This document shows positions 8,543 to 16,686 of a DNA stretch of 22,751 nt, one piece after another (positions within the stretch are counted from its first letter, which is position 1; each line of letters opens with the position of its first letter). The notes beneath the pieces are model-generated. The model did no database searches, was not told the origin of the DNA, and was given only the letters and a program-made list of their open reading frames with translations. A program made the translations under genes and the position numbers. This DNA is from JAAYDY01 sp964500225 (lineage in GTDB: Bacteria > Planctomycetota > Phycisphaerae > FEN-1346 > JAACEH01), in contig CAZCOA010000045.1 of assembly GCA_964500225.1 (NCBI GenBank), forward strand, positions 1-22,751, read 5' to 3'.

Positions 8543-8830
8543 CTAGCAGAAACGTGGCGGATTCTGCTGGCCCAGACTGCCGATGCCGGGCACTTCCCCG
8601 CTCACGCGGTACCCCTTACCCAGTCGCTGGCCGACCAGCGGCAGTTCGGCCGCCTCGATGAGCCGCAGGTCGCGGTAAACCGTGCGCCGACTGACGCCAA
8701 AGCGTCGCACAAGGTGCTCGACCGTGCAATGGCGGGCCTGAAGCAGCCACGCCATCTTCAGAATCCGAATGGTCTTGTCCTTGGCTCCAACGCCCTGCCC
8801 CGTGGTTCTCTGGACGACAAACTCCGACAT
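8543..8830 (-). CDS. Stand-alone helix-turn-helix protein, paralogue of the downstream WYL regulator's DNA-binding domain
   Basis: This 95-residue protein is essentially one HTH_11 winged helix-turn-helix (residues about 18-78: IRILKMAWLLQARHCTVEHL, VSRRTVYRDL, GKGYRV). It aligns well with residues 8-62 of the WYL regulator encoded next: both have ILK-x3-LLQxR, a VS-R-TVYRDL recognition helix, and a GY wing end. The WYL domain is absent; about 20 residues of tail precede the TAG stop. A strong AAAGGAGG ribosome binding site (8837-8844 on plus) lies 6 bases before the ATG, so this is a real gene and not a shadow. It could bind the same or a similar operator without ligand control. A truncated remnant of a once full-length paralogue is the alternative. 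Confidence 0.8.
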   Translation of the reverse strand: MSEFVVQRTTGQGVGAKDKTIRILKMAWLLQARHCTVEHLVRRFGVSRRTVYRDLRLIEAAELPLVGQRLGKGYRVSGEVPGIGSLGQQNPPRFC

Positions 8831-8886
8831 GATATGCCTCCTTTCGCTGGAGTAAGTGGGACCAACGAAAGCATGGCACGGGCCAG

Positions 8887-8912
8887 TGACACCGTTATGT
8901 CAGTCTGGAGAC
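8887..8912. promoter_or_regulatory. Candidate operator with alternating TGACA/TGTCA half-sites
   Basis: TGACA (8887-8891) and TGTCA (8898-8902) form a perfect 5-bp inverted repeat with a 6-base spacer. The adjoining GTCT-GG-AGAC (8903-8912) adds a second inverted repeat. The site sits about 57 bases before the start of the short HTH gene, where an operator of that gene would be expected. This is seen in sequence; the regulatory role is inferred. Confidence 0.4.
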
Positions 8913-8997
8913 ATGAAAAATTCAAGTTACCGCATTTAAGTTGGGATGAATCTGATGTGAACGCAGATAGGAGCAGGCGTTGCCTGTCGGCAGGGGC

Positions 8998-11900
8998 TTA
9001 GATGCGCCGGTTGCGACGTCCCAGGCGAACTGCGGCGAGGATGCACGTCACTGCCACAGCAGCCGTTGCGACCAGGGCGATCGTGTCCTGCCGTCCGGGT
9101 GCGGCCCCGGCGATCACATACAGCGTCAAGAACTGGGCGACGAGGCATGCCGCGAGCCAGGCCAAAGCCATCAGTGCCAATCGCGCGGCACGTAATTGTA
9201 TCGCCAGGGCGACGCAGGCCAGGCCAAGGCCTGCGGCGGTGACGGCGGCCGCCGGTCCGTTGCCGCCGTGGCGTGTCGCTGTAGCCAGTTCCCAGAAACA
9301 CCCGGCGAAGGCAGTCGCCGCGCCGGCGAGCACTATCGGCCGCCAAAGCCGGGAATGCCCGCCCCGCCGGGCGAGGATGCCCAACACTACGATGGTCGCG
9401 CCGGCGGGAACCAGCAGCAGCCGCGGCAGCAGCGCCGGATCGACGTCGAGGACGGACCACAGACAGGCCAACAGGGCATTGACGCCCACGGCTGCAAGTG
9501 TCAGCAGCAGCCCCCTGGTCCGGACCAGGCACCCGAGCAGGCACGTGAGCGTCAGGACCGCGAAGGTGGCGGCGGCTTGCCCTGCGCTGCCTTGCCGCAC
9601 CAACGCCACGCCCCCCAGGAACGGCAGAATCGGCAGGAACGCGGTTGCCGAGAAGAAAACGGGCCGGCTGAACAGGACGTGGCGTCGGCTTTCGAGCACG
9701 GTGGCAACGGCCAGCAGAGCCAGCGACAAGGTGGCCAGCATCAGCGGCCAATGACGTTGCAGGGGCGGCCATTGCCAAACGGTGGGCACGCGAACAACCC
9801 ACAGCACCAGGAGCGTGGCGAGAGCCAGCTCGAAGAAGTAAACGAAAAACGTTCGTCGAAAGCTCATGGCGGCCCAGAGGAAGTAGGCGGCCAGGGCGGC
9901 CCCGGTGACGGTTCCGAGGACGAATCGGCGCACGGCATCGTCGGGAAGCCACTCGGCAGCGGCCCAAAGAGGACACGTGGCGACGGCAATGAGAAACCCG
10001 AGTCCGGCCAGAGACAGGATGACCGACATCTGCCGTGCGGGAGCAGCCAGGACGCATATCGGGTTTCGCAGGGAGTTCAGCAACGCCCCCACGCTGATCC
10101 AGAGGAGACCTCCGGCGGCGAACACGGCGGCGTTGATATTGATGCGGTCGGCAGTCCATGGGCCGTCGCCCTCGGCGTGGTGCCAGACGCTGAGCAGGGC
10201 GCCGACGCTGAACAGCACGGCCGGGTAGAGTAGTTCGGGCCGTCGATGGCCGAACGACCAGACGAAGAAAACGGCCGTCATGATGGTCATCGTGACCAGG
10301 GCCGCCGTGGTATGCAAATGGAAGGCGGCGACGATGCCGCCAATGAAGCAGGAGATGCACCCGGCCGTGAAGATGGCGGTCGAGGCATGCTGCTCGTCCT
10401 TATAGAGGGCACATCGTCGTTCCAAGAGCTGCATGAACTGTCGCTCACGCAGATAGACAAGCAGGTGAACGGCTCCGTAGCCGGGAATGGCGCAGATGAG
10501 GTAGCTGATGCGTTGCGGACCGTCCAGGTCAAACACCAGACCGGCGCCGACGGTGGCAATGCTGCCGACGAGGTAGAAGAGGAAGGTGCGCCACGTGCGA
10601 CGGAACATCCAGACCGAGAGCAGAAATGCCAGCAGAATGCCGCCCCAGGCGATCATGGCCGCCACAGGATCGAACTGGTCCACGTGAAGCCGTGTGATAA
10701 GCCATCCTCGGCCGCCCCACGCATATCCGTAGGCCAGGACGGTCATGAGCGTCAACCATGCCGCCAGTGCCAGGGCCATGGCCATGCCGACGACGGTGAA
10801 CGGCCGGGACCGCAACCGGGCTTCGCGGTCGCTGACGGTTCCCGAGGCGAAAATCAGGCGTCGCACGATCAGGGCTACGGCCAGCCACACGGCGGCCATC
10901 AGTCCGGTGGTAATGAGAACAGCCTGCCGGACCTCGACGGCCGACCGCCCCCATATGCCGGTAACAGTGATATAGACGGCGGCAGTGACGGCGGCAGCGA
11001 CCACGTAGTTGGTGGTGGCGTGTCGGACGTGGGGCCGGGCCATGGCAACAATGACGGCCGCGGCCGCCAAATCGGCCGCACGATGGAAGGCATTCGGATC
11101 GAACGGGACAAAGCCCAGGGCCAGTGCGGCTGCGGCCAGGGCCGGCACATACAGGGCCGCCCCGAAGCGTTCCATGCCTCCTCGCGTGCGGAAGCGACGA
11201 GCGACGCTCATGGCCGCCACGGCAAGAATCAATCCGGCGGCAAGCGCCACCGTGCTGTAACGGTATAGATAGCTCCCGGTCCTCGTCCCGACGTACACAT
11301 GGAACCAGGCAAGTGCAAGCAATACGAGGGTAACGCCAAAGAACCCAAAGAGGTCCTCCTGCCGGAAGACCAGGGCGGCCACCAGAAGGGTCAAGGCCAT
11401 AGTAGCAACGAGGACGAGAATCTCCGGATCGATGCCCGATTGCCATGCTCCGACGGCAACGAACATGCCCATCAGGATGGCCGCGGCCAGGCTCATCACG
11501 AGAAGGCCTTCGCTATAGTAGGCGGCCCATCGGTTTCGTTTTCGGAGCAGGGCCAGTGCGCCACCTATCAGTGACAATGCAGCCGCCACGACGCTGCCGA
11601 CCGCCATGCCCGAAGATGTCCGGAAAACATGAATACCAACCCCTGCCAACAGTCCCAGAGCAGCCAAATAAACCGACGGCTGCCAGTTGATGCGCCACGC
11701 CGTCGCCATCAGCAGTATCGGAAGGGCCACCAGCAGAACCAACGGCCGGACCGTAACGCCGGCGGCCAAACCGGGTACGACTAGGACGGCGTCTCCTTGG
11801 ACCGTGGCCAGCCAGAGCCAGCCGACGATGCCGAGGGCCAGACCGCTCACGAGCGGCACCGAGTCGGTCCATCGGCGGTTGTGTCTGATCAGAAACAGGC

Positions 11901-13335
11901 CGAATAGATAGATGAGGGCATTGGCCAATGCGAATCCGACAGCGACGGTAGGACTTTCGGGGAGGAAGTGGATCAGGTTGCCGCCCTGCCCCGTGGGTAT
12001 CTCGATGCCGGCGGTTCGCAGGCACCAGACGGCCGCCCAGAGAGGCATCGCGATACAGGCCACGGCTTGCAAAGGCACGGCTTCCTTGCCCTTGCCGTAG
12101 GCGCCGAGAAGAGCAGACGTGACAAACACCGCCGAGAGACCGACCATCGCGGCCAAAACGTCCTGTGCCGACAGCAGCAGCCCTGTCAGGGCAGCCACGG
12201 CGGCCATGGCCAGCAGGGCGACGGCCAGGCGTTTGCTCGTGGCAGGCCCATGGGCGCCGCCGATCCTCAGGAAAGCCACGCCGGTAAACATGAACAGGAT
12301 CCCCAGACCGACCACCCAGACGCCGATCCAGCGATCTTCGAGGCGGTCCGCCAGATCGGTGAACAGCCGCAGGCAAACCAGGGCGAACGGCCACAGGAGA
12401 AGCAAGGCGCCAAGGGCGGCGCCGACCCAGATCGAGGCTCGCCCCTCGTGGCGACGACGATAGAGCCCAATCAACATGCCGGCGACGCCGACGGCGAGGA
12501 TGCCGAGCAGAACAAATTCGACGTAGCCGCGGTAGGTTGGAATGAATCGGAGGTACTCGTCGCGCAAGGCGAGCTTGGCCGAAGCAAGGATCGTGCCAGC
12601 GGCAGCGGTCGGCAGGGCCCACGGCACATGGGCCGCCCTCGCCGCCAGAAACATCACCACGAGGGCCAGCGTGCCGGCAGCCACCCACGTAGCCAACACG
12701 TCGGCGTCCGGATAGCCGACGGTCCAGAACCCCACGGCCAGCAGATTCAGGGGCACCAGGGCCATGGTGGCGACCAGCAGGCCCATGGATGTTTTTGGGA
12801 AACGTTCCTTGAGGGCCTGTGCCCAGACCAGAAGTAACAGTGTCGGCATGGCCAGAAACACGGGCCAGAAGTAGATGCGGGTCTGAAGGTGAACCAGCAA
12901 AACCCCCACGGATACCAGGGCCATGACGCTAAACAGCAGCCCCATGGCGAGGTTGCGGCCGCGTCGGGTTTCGCCGGCCAGGTCGGCGACCTGAGGTTCG
13001 GGGCTGTCTTGGATAGCCAGTTCGGCCCGCTCGGCCACGGTAACGGCCTCATCGGCGGACAGCGGCCGGCCGGTGTGGCCCGCGTCGGTCGCCAAGGCGG
13101 CCTCGGCCTCGTTGCGGACGGCCGCAGACAGGTTGGCCGCCGCCAGGAACCGCCGCCAGAGTTCGGCCGCCGACTCGTGCGCGCCGGGGACCGCCTGGGC
13201 CGAGAGCTCGCCCAGCCGCCTCGCCTCGGCCGCCAGGGCCTCGGCTGCCGCGGGCGACAGTCGCCCGTCGCGGCGCGCCTGCTGAATCTGCGAGAGCAGA
13301 CGGTTCACTGGATGACGTGGCTCCTCGTGGGCCAA
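8998..13335 (-). CDS. Giant polytopic membrane protein (DUF2339-like, tentative)
   Basis: The product is about 1,445 residues. A soluble, helical, Ala/Glu-rich N-terminus (about 110 residues; QQARRDGRLSPAAAEALAAEARRL) is followed by an almost unbroken series of hydrophobic helices. I count roughly 44 membrane segments, from NLAMGLLFSVMALVSVGVLL to a final TIALVATAAVAVTCILAAVRL, ending in a basic RLGRRNRRI tail. The layout resembles DUF2339-type predicted membrane proteins, whose function is unknown. I do not see catalytic motifs. The start is uncertain: TTG 13335 has GGGAGG four bases upstream; ATG 13377 is in frame but lacks a ribosome binding site and lies only about 10 bases past the likely transcription start; GTG 13308 is also possible. 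The gene diverges from the radical SAM pair. The long open frames opposite it are GC-driven shadows. Confidence 0.85.
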   Translation of the reverse strand: MAHEEPRHPVNRLLSQIQQARRDGRLSPAAAEALAAEARRLGELSAQAVPGAHESAAELWRRFLAAANLSAAVRNEAEAALATDAGHTGRPLSADEAVTVAERAELAIQDSPEPQVADLAGETRRGRNLAMGLLFSVMALVSVGVLLVHLQTRIYFWPVFLAMPTLLLLVWAQALKERFPKTSMGLLVATMALVPLNLLAVGFWTVGYPDADVLATWVAAGTLALVVMFLAARAAHVPWALPTAAAGTILASAKLALRDEYLRFIPTYRGYVEFVLLGILAVGVAGMLIGLYRRRHEGRASIWVGAALGALLLLWPFALVCLRLFTDLADRLEDRWIGVWVVGLGILFMFTGVAFLRIGGAHGPATSKRLAVALLAMAAVAALTGLLLSAQDVLAAMVGLSAVFVTSALLGAYGKGKEAVPLQAVACIAMPLWAAVWCLRTAGIEIPTGQGGNLIHFLPESPTVAVGFALANALIYLFGLFLIRHNRRWTDSVPLVSGLALGIVGWLWLATVQGDAVLVVPGLAAGVTVRPLVLLVALPILLMATAWRINWQPSVYLAALGLLAGVGIHVFRTSSGMAVGSVVAAALSLIGGALALLRKRNRWAAYYSEGLLVMSLAAAILMGMFVAVGAWQSGIDPEILVLVATMALTLLVAALVFRQEDLFGFFGVTLVLLALAWFHVYVGTRTGSYLYRYSTVALAAGLILAVAAMSVARRFRTRGGMERFGAALYVPALAAAALALGFVPFDPNAFHRAADLAAAAVIVAMARPHVRHATTNYVVAAAVTAAVYITVTGIWGRSAVEVRQAVLITTGLMAAVWLAVALIVRRLIFASGTVSDREARLRSRPFTVVGMAMALALAAWLTLMTVLAYGYAWGGRGWLITRLHVDQFDPVAAMIAWGGILLAFLLSVWMFRRTWRTFLFYLVGSIATVGAGLVFDLDGPQRISYLICAIPGYGAVHLLVYLRERQFMQLLERRCALYKDEQHASTAIFTAGCISCFIGGIVAAFHLHTTAALVTMTIMTAVFFVWSFGHRRPELLYPAVLFSVGALLSVWHHAEGDGPWTADRININAAVFAAGGLLWISVGALLNSLRNPICVLAAPARQMSVILSLAGLGFLIAVATCPLWAAAEWLPDDAVRRFVLGTVTGAALAAYFLWAAMSFRRTFFVYFFELALATLLVLWVVRVPTVWQWPPLQRHWPLMLATLSLALLAVATVLESRRHVLFSRPVFFSATAFLPILPFLGGVALVRQGSAGQAAATFAVLTLTCLLGCLVRTRGLLLTLAAVGVNALLACLWSVLDVDPALLPRLLLVPAGATIVVLGILARRGGHSRLWRPIVLAGAATAFAGCFWELATATRHGGNGPAAAVTAAGLGLACVALAIQLRAARLALMALAWLAACLVAQFLTLYVIAGAAPGRQDTIALVATAAVAVTCILAAVRLGRRNRRI

Positions 13336-13393
13336 CGGGCCTCCCTCATCTGGTCTAGAACATGTCCGTGCCGCCATGGCCGGAATCGAGACT

Positions 13394-13423
13394 ATGATAG
13401 GATACCCCCTCGGCCGGTGTCCA
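13394..13423 (-). promoter_or_regulatory. Likely promoter of the giant membrane protein gene
   Basis: On the minus strand, TGGACA (13423-13418) and TATCAT (13399-13394) are separated by 18 bases, a fair sigma70-like pair. Transcription would start near 13387. That leaves about 10 bases before ATG 13377 but about 50 before TTG 13335, which supports the later start. Confidence 0.45.
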
Positions 13424-13493
13424 GCAGTTTCGTCGGGCCTCGGGCACGGGATGAGCCCAGGGCCGCAGGGTGCCCCTGAACCGTGCGAACACA

Positions 13494-13522
13494 TAGACAA
13501 CCTCGCAGGGGACTGGTATGAT
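13494..13522 (+). promoter_or_regulatory. Likely promoter of the radical SAM pair
   Basis: TAGACA (13494-13499) and TATGAT (13517-13522) are separated by 17 bases. Transcription would begin near 13529, about 30 bases before the first gene's ATG at 13561. The spacing and both hexamers fit a housekeeping-type promoter. Confidence 0.6.
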
Positions 13523-13560
13523 ACGGGCCGCTTGTGCGTTGGAGCGTGGAGCCCCAAGGA

Positions 13561-14958
13561 ATGCGCATTCTGATCCTTCAGCCGCTGCCGCCCCGGGAGG
13601 TGGATGACCGCCCGGCTTACGTGGACGATGTGGCTCGGCTGGGCGCCCGGCTCCGCGAACGCGGGCACGACCCCAGCCTGATGATCGTACGGGAATATGA
13701 CGAGGAGGCTCTGCGGCTGAAAATTGCCGACGTGCGTCCGGAGTTGGTCGTCGTATATCTTGAAAGCTATTACACGACACTGATTCGACGCCTGACTGAA
13801 CACATTGCACAACGGCACTATCTGCCGATCATCGTCGGCGGGCCGCATGCCACGGTCGCACCGCACGAGGCGCTGAGCTTGATTGGCGTCGAGGGCATCG
13901 TCCTGTGCGAGTGGGACCGCGCCGTGCCGGACCACCTTGAAGCACGACGGGTCGGCCTCGATTACATCCATATCGAGAATTTCTGGTTTCGCAGCGAGAC
14001 CGGGACGGTCCGCAATCGGCTCCGCGCGCCGGAGAAGCCGGAAGAAATGGTCGTCCTGCCCGATCGGAGCCTCTACAGCGCCGACCAGATCGTCGATAGC
14101 CGCGGCTGCGTCGATATTCAGGCGACGCGCGGCTGCATGTTCTATTGCGCCCATTGCCAGCAGGATCTTGCTGCCGGGCTCTACGAGGAAATCGGCATGC
14201 CCTCGTGCCGACGACGGCCGATCGAGGCCATCGTCGCGGAAGTCGAGCACCTGCGGGCCGCGTATCCGACCATGCGGCAACTGCGGTTCGTCGGATGCAC
14301 ATTTCCGCTGGACGCCGAGTATCTGCGGCGGTTCGCCGAGGCGTTCTCCGGACCGGTTCGCGTGCCGTTCAGCGCGCGGGCCAAGACGAGCGAGTTGACG
14401 CCGGAACTGGCCTCGTTGCTCGCACGTTGCGGGTGCCAGGAAGTGGAGCTGGAGGTCCTAAGCGGGTCGGATTTCATTCGCAACGACATATTCCATCTGG
14501 ATCTATCGGATCAGCAAATTCTCAGTGCGTTTGCGGCATGTCGTGCCGCCGGGCTGAAAACGCGGGCCCTTGTGCAGGTGGGGCTTCCGTACGACACCGT
14601 GGTAACGATCGAGCAAACGGGCCGCCTGGTCCGCCGCGCGGGAGCCGACAACGTAGACGTGAGCATCTACTACCCCCTGCCGGGAACCAAGGCGCACCAG
14701 GTGTGCCTGGAGAACGGGTGGCTGAGCGGGCGCGGGGCGGATGCGTTTCTGGCGGGCGAGAGCGCGTTGGATATGCCGGGACTGGATGCGGCGGCAATCA
14801 AACGCCATGCCATGCTGCTGCCGCACCTGGTTCGGAATCCGAAGGCGTGGCCGGCGCTAATGAAGCTGGAGAGGCTGCATCTGGGCAAGCGGAGCCTGGC
14901 GGACGTGGTGGCGCCGCTGCTGGGGCTGCGATGGGGCAAGCATCGGGGAACGCCATGA
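13561..14958 (+). CDS. Radical SAM protein with B12-binding-like N-terminal domain
   Basis: This 465-residue enzyme should use a [4Fe-4S] cluster to make a 5'-deoxyadenosyl radical. The cluster motif CX3CX2C is present at C192, C196 and C199 (TRGCMFYCAHCQQD). Residues 1 to about 130 have the cobalamin-binding-type Rossmann layout (MRILILQPLPPRE...VVVYLES...IIVGGPHATVAPHEAL), but the cobalamin-ligating DxHxxG motif is not visible. It may therefore not bind B12, or may do so without a His ligand. The radical SAM barrel continues to about residue 400 (EVELEVLSGSD, ALVQVGLPYDT, YYPLPGTKAH). ATG 13561 has GTGGAG 9 bases upstream. Its stop overlaps the next radical SAM gene by 4 bases (ATGA), so the two are coupled. 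The substrate is unknown; related proteins modify lipids, cofactors, peptides or tRNA. Confidence 0.88.
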   Translation: MRILILQPLPPREVDDRPAYVDDVARLGARLRERGHDPSLMIVREYDEEALRLKIADVRPELVVVYLESYYTTLIRRLTEHIAQRHYLPIIVGGPHATVAPHEALSLIGVEGIVLCEWDRAVPDHLEARRVGLDYIHIENFWFRSETGTVRNRLRAPEKPEEMVVLPDRSLYSADQIVDSRGCVDIQATRGCMFYCAHCQQDLAAGLYEEIGMPSCRRRPIEAIVAEVEHLRAAYPTMRQLRFVGCTFPLDAEYLRRFAEAFSGPVRVPFSARAKTSELTPELASLLARCGCQEVELEVLSGSDFIRNDIFHLDLSDQQILSAFAACRAAGLKTRALVQVGLPYDTVVTIEQTGRLVRRAGADNVDVSIYYPLPGTKAHQVCLENGWLSGRGADAFLAGESALDMPGLDAAAIKRHAMLLPHLVRNPKAWPALMKLERLHLGKRSLADVVAPLLGLRWGKHRGTP

Positions 14959-16046
14959 GCAGATTATCGTTGGCCTACGCGGGGGCGTTCGGGCCGCATC
15001 GACGGATCGGCGCCGTGCGAAAGAAGATCGGACTGTTTCGGACCTGGGCGAGCCGCCATCCGATGTGGGCCGCCTGGCAGGTGACGTACCGTTGCAATCT
15101 GCAATGCTCGTTCTGCCACTACTGGCAGCATCCTAGCCGGCCGGAGGACGAACTGACGACCGAGCAGTTTCGCGAGGCGTCGGAGCGTCTGGCGCATTGG
15201 GGCACGGTATTCGTGAGTCTGGCCGGGGGCGAGCCGCTGGTGCGCGACGACTTGGTCGAGATCGTCGAAGCGGTGGCCCAATACCATTTTCCGTTCATCA
15301 CGACGAACGGTTGGAAGATGACGCCGCCTCTGGCACGGGAACTGTTTGCGGCGGGGTGCTGGGGCGTGAGCGTGAGCCTGGACTACAGCGACGCCGCGCG
15401 GCACGACGCCCAGCGCGGCCGCCAGGGCGTCTTCGATCGGGCGGTGGCGGCCATCGAAGCCCTTTCGGCCGCCCGGCAGCACAATTGGCAGCGTGTGAAC
15501 GTCATGACCGTCCTGGTGGACGACAATCTGGACGAGATCGAGAAGATTCTGAAACTGGCCCTGCATCTGGATGCCTATGTTATGGTGCAGCCGTACTCGT
15601 CGCTAAAGACCGGCGACCCGGCGTTCCGGCCCGAAAGCCATGTGAGCGAGCGGCTGCTGGAACTGCGGCGCCGTTACCCGAATTTTCTGAGCAATCCCTA
15701 TTTTCTGGCCCAGTTCGACCGATTTCTGGCCGACGGCGAGGTTCCGGGGTGCCGTGCGGGGCGGTCGTTCTGCAACATCGACGAGCGGGGTAATGTGGCG
15801 ATTTGCGTCGAGCAACGTCACCGGCCGGTCGGGAACATTCTGACGGATTCGCCGGGGGAGTTGGTGTCGCGGCTGCGTCGGGCGGGAACGGAGAACCGGT
15901 GCCAGAGTTGCTGGTACAATTGCCGCGGAGAGATCGAGGCCTTGTGCCATCCGTGGGGACTGCTGAAGAGTCTGCCGACGTATGTGTTCAACCGGGGGCG
16001 CCCGAGCCAGCAGCCCGGCTACCGTCGGGACGAAGCAGCGGGGTGA
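14955..16046 (+). CDS. Radical SAM protein with SPASM-like C-terminal cysteines
   Basis: The product has 363 residues. The CX3CX2C cluster motif is at C47, C51 and C54 (TYRCNLQCSFCHYW), followed by the SAM-binding GGEP motif at 91-94. The C-terminal third is rich in cysteines (PGCRAGRSFCNIDERGN, VAICVEQ, CQSCWYNCRGE, EALC), consistent with a SPASM or twitch-type auxiliary Fe-S site. Such enzymes often modify peptides, and some relatives act on lipids or cofactors. The substrate is unknown. The start overlaps the stop of the upstream radical SAM gene (ATGA at 14955-14958), which implies coupled translation and probably a joint pathway. Nearby genes give no peptide precursor, so a maturase role would need a substrate encoded elsewhere. 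Confidence 0.88.
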   Translation: MSRLSLAYAGAFGPHRRIGAVRKKIGLFRTWASRHPMWAAWQVTYRCNLQCSFCHYWQHPSRPEDELTTEQFREASERLAHWGTVFVSLAGGEPLVRDDLVEIVEAVAQYHFPFITTNGWKMTPPLARELFAAGCWGVSVSLDYSDAARHDAQRGRQGVFDRAVAAIEALSAARQHNWQRVNVMTVLVDDNLDEIEKILKLALHLDAYVMVQPYSSLKTGDPAFRPESHVSERLLELRRRYPNFLSNPYFLAQFDRFLADGEVPGCRAGRSFCNIDERGNVAICVEQRHRPVGNILTDSPGELVSRLRRAGTENRCQSCWYNCRGEIEALCHPWGLLKSLPTYVFNRGRPSQQPGYRRDEAAG

Positions 16047-16054
16047 TTTTGAGC

Positions 16055-16083
16055 TTGCCGCTGATGTCGGGCAATGCTATAGA
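16055..16083 (+). promoter_or_regulatory. Promoter of the pyrRBC operon
   Basis: TTGCCG (16055-16060) and TATAGA (16078-16083) are 17 bases apart. The start of transcription would be near 16090, leaving a leader of about 27 bases before the pyrR ATG at 16117. The promoter begins 9 bases past the stop of the radical SAM gene, so the pyrimidine genes have their own unit. Confidence 0.65.
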
Positions 16084-16116
16084 GTGGGGCCGCTCGCACA
16101 ATCAGGTGAAACCGCC

Positions 16117-16656
16117 ATGAAGCAAATTCTGGACGCCAAGGGGCTCAGTGCCGCCATCGACCGCATGGTGGACGAACTGGTGAAGGTCTGCCCGGCGGAC
16201 CTGCCGTGGGCGGTGGTGGGCATCCGCACGCGCGGGGTGGCATTGGCCGAGCGGATCAAGGCCCGGCTGGCGGCCACGACCGGCCGCGACCTGCCGCTGG
16301 GGTGGCTCGACATCACCCTGTATCGCGACGATCTGCACGAGATGGAGGCCAGTCCGCTGGTTCGCCGGACGAAGATCGATTTTGATCCGACGGACATGTG
16401 CGTCATCCTGGTGGACGACGTACTGTTCACGGGTCGGACGATCCGTGCGGCCCTGGGAGCATTGGGGGACTACGGGCGAGCGAAGGTGGTGCGGCTGGCC
16501 GTTCTGATCGACCGCGGCCACCGGGAGTTGCCGATAGCCGCCGACGTCGTCGGATGCCGGATCGAGACGCGGCGCGACGAGGTGGTCGAGGTGTCGATGT
16601 CCGAGACCGACGAGGAGGACGCAGTAGTTGTGCGGCCTGGCGGCTCGGGACGGTAG
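16117..16656 (+). CDS. pyrR: PyrR: uracil phosphoribosyltransferase/pyrimidine operon regulator
   Basis: This 179-residue protein is a normal-length PyrR. The PRPP-binding loop is intact at residues about 97-109 (VILVDDVLFTGRTIR), and the N-terminal IRTRG and the GWLDITLYRDD segments match the family. PyrR binds pyr mRNA in a UMP-dependent way and often retains uracil phosphoribosyltransferase activity. Here it leads a pyrR-pyrB-pyrC operon. AGGTGA (16104-16109) lies 7 bases before the ATG. The leader is too short for an attenuator, so any control by PyrR would have to be translational or act elsewhere, or the protein may serve mainly as a salvage enzyme. The C-terminal acidic stretch (SETDEEDAVVVRPGG) is ordinary for the family. 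Confidence 0.95.
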   Translation: MKQILDAKGLSAAIDRMVDELVKVCPADLPWAVVGIRTRGVALAERIKARLAATTGRDLPLGWLDITLYRDDLHEMEASPLVRRTKIDFDPTDMCVILVDDVLFTGRTIRAALGALGDYGRAKVVRLAVLIDRGHRELPIAADVVGCRIETRRDEVVEVSMSETDEEDAVVVRPGGSGR

Positions 16657-16686
16657 CAGCCATCACATCGGATGAGGAAACCACAG

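Noticed and set aside
9002..12837. Several plus-strand open frames opposite the giant membrane protein gene
   Set aside because: They are rich in Gly, Arg, Gln and His, as expected for the complement of a Leu/Ala/Val-rich membrane gene, and have no supported starts.
13378..14280. Upstream extension of the giant membrane protein frame to 14280
   Set aside because: It runs opposite the first radical SAM gene, whose cluster motif is intact, and the extension is not protein-like. A promoter for the membrane gene sits at 13394-13423.
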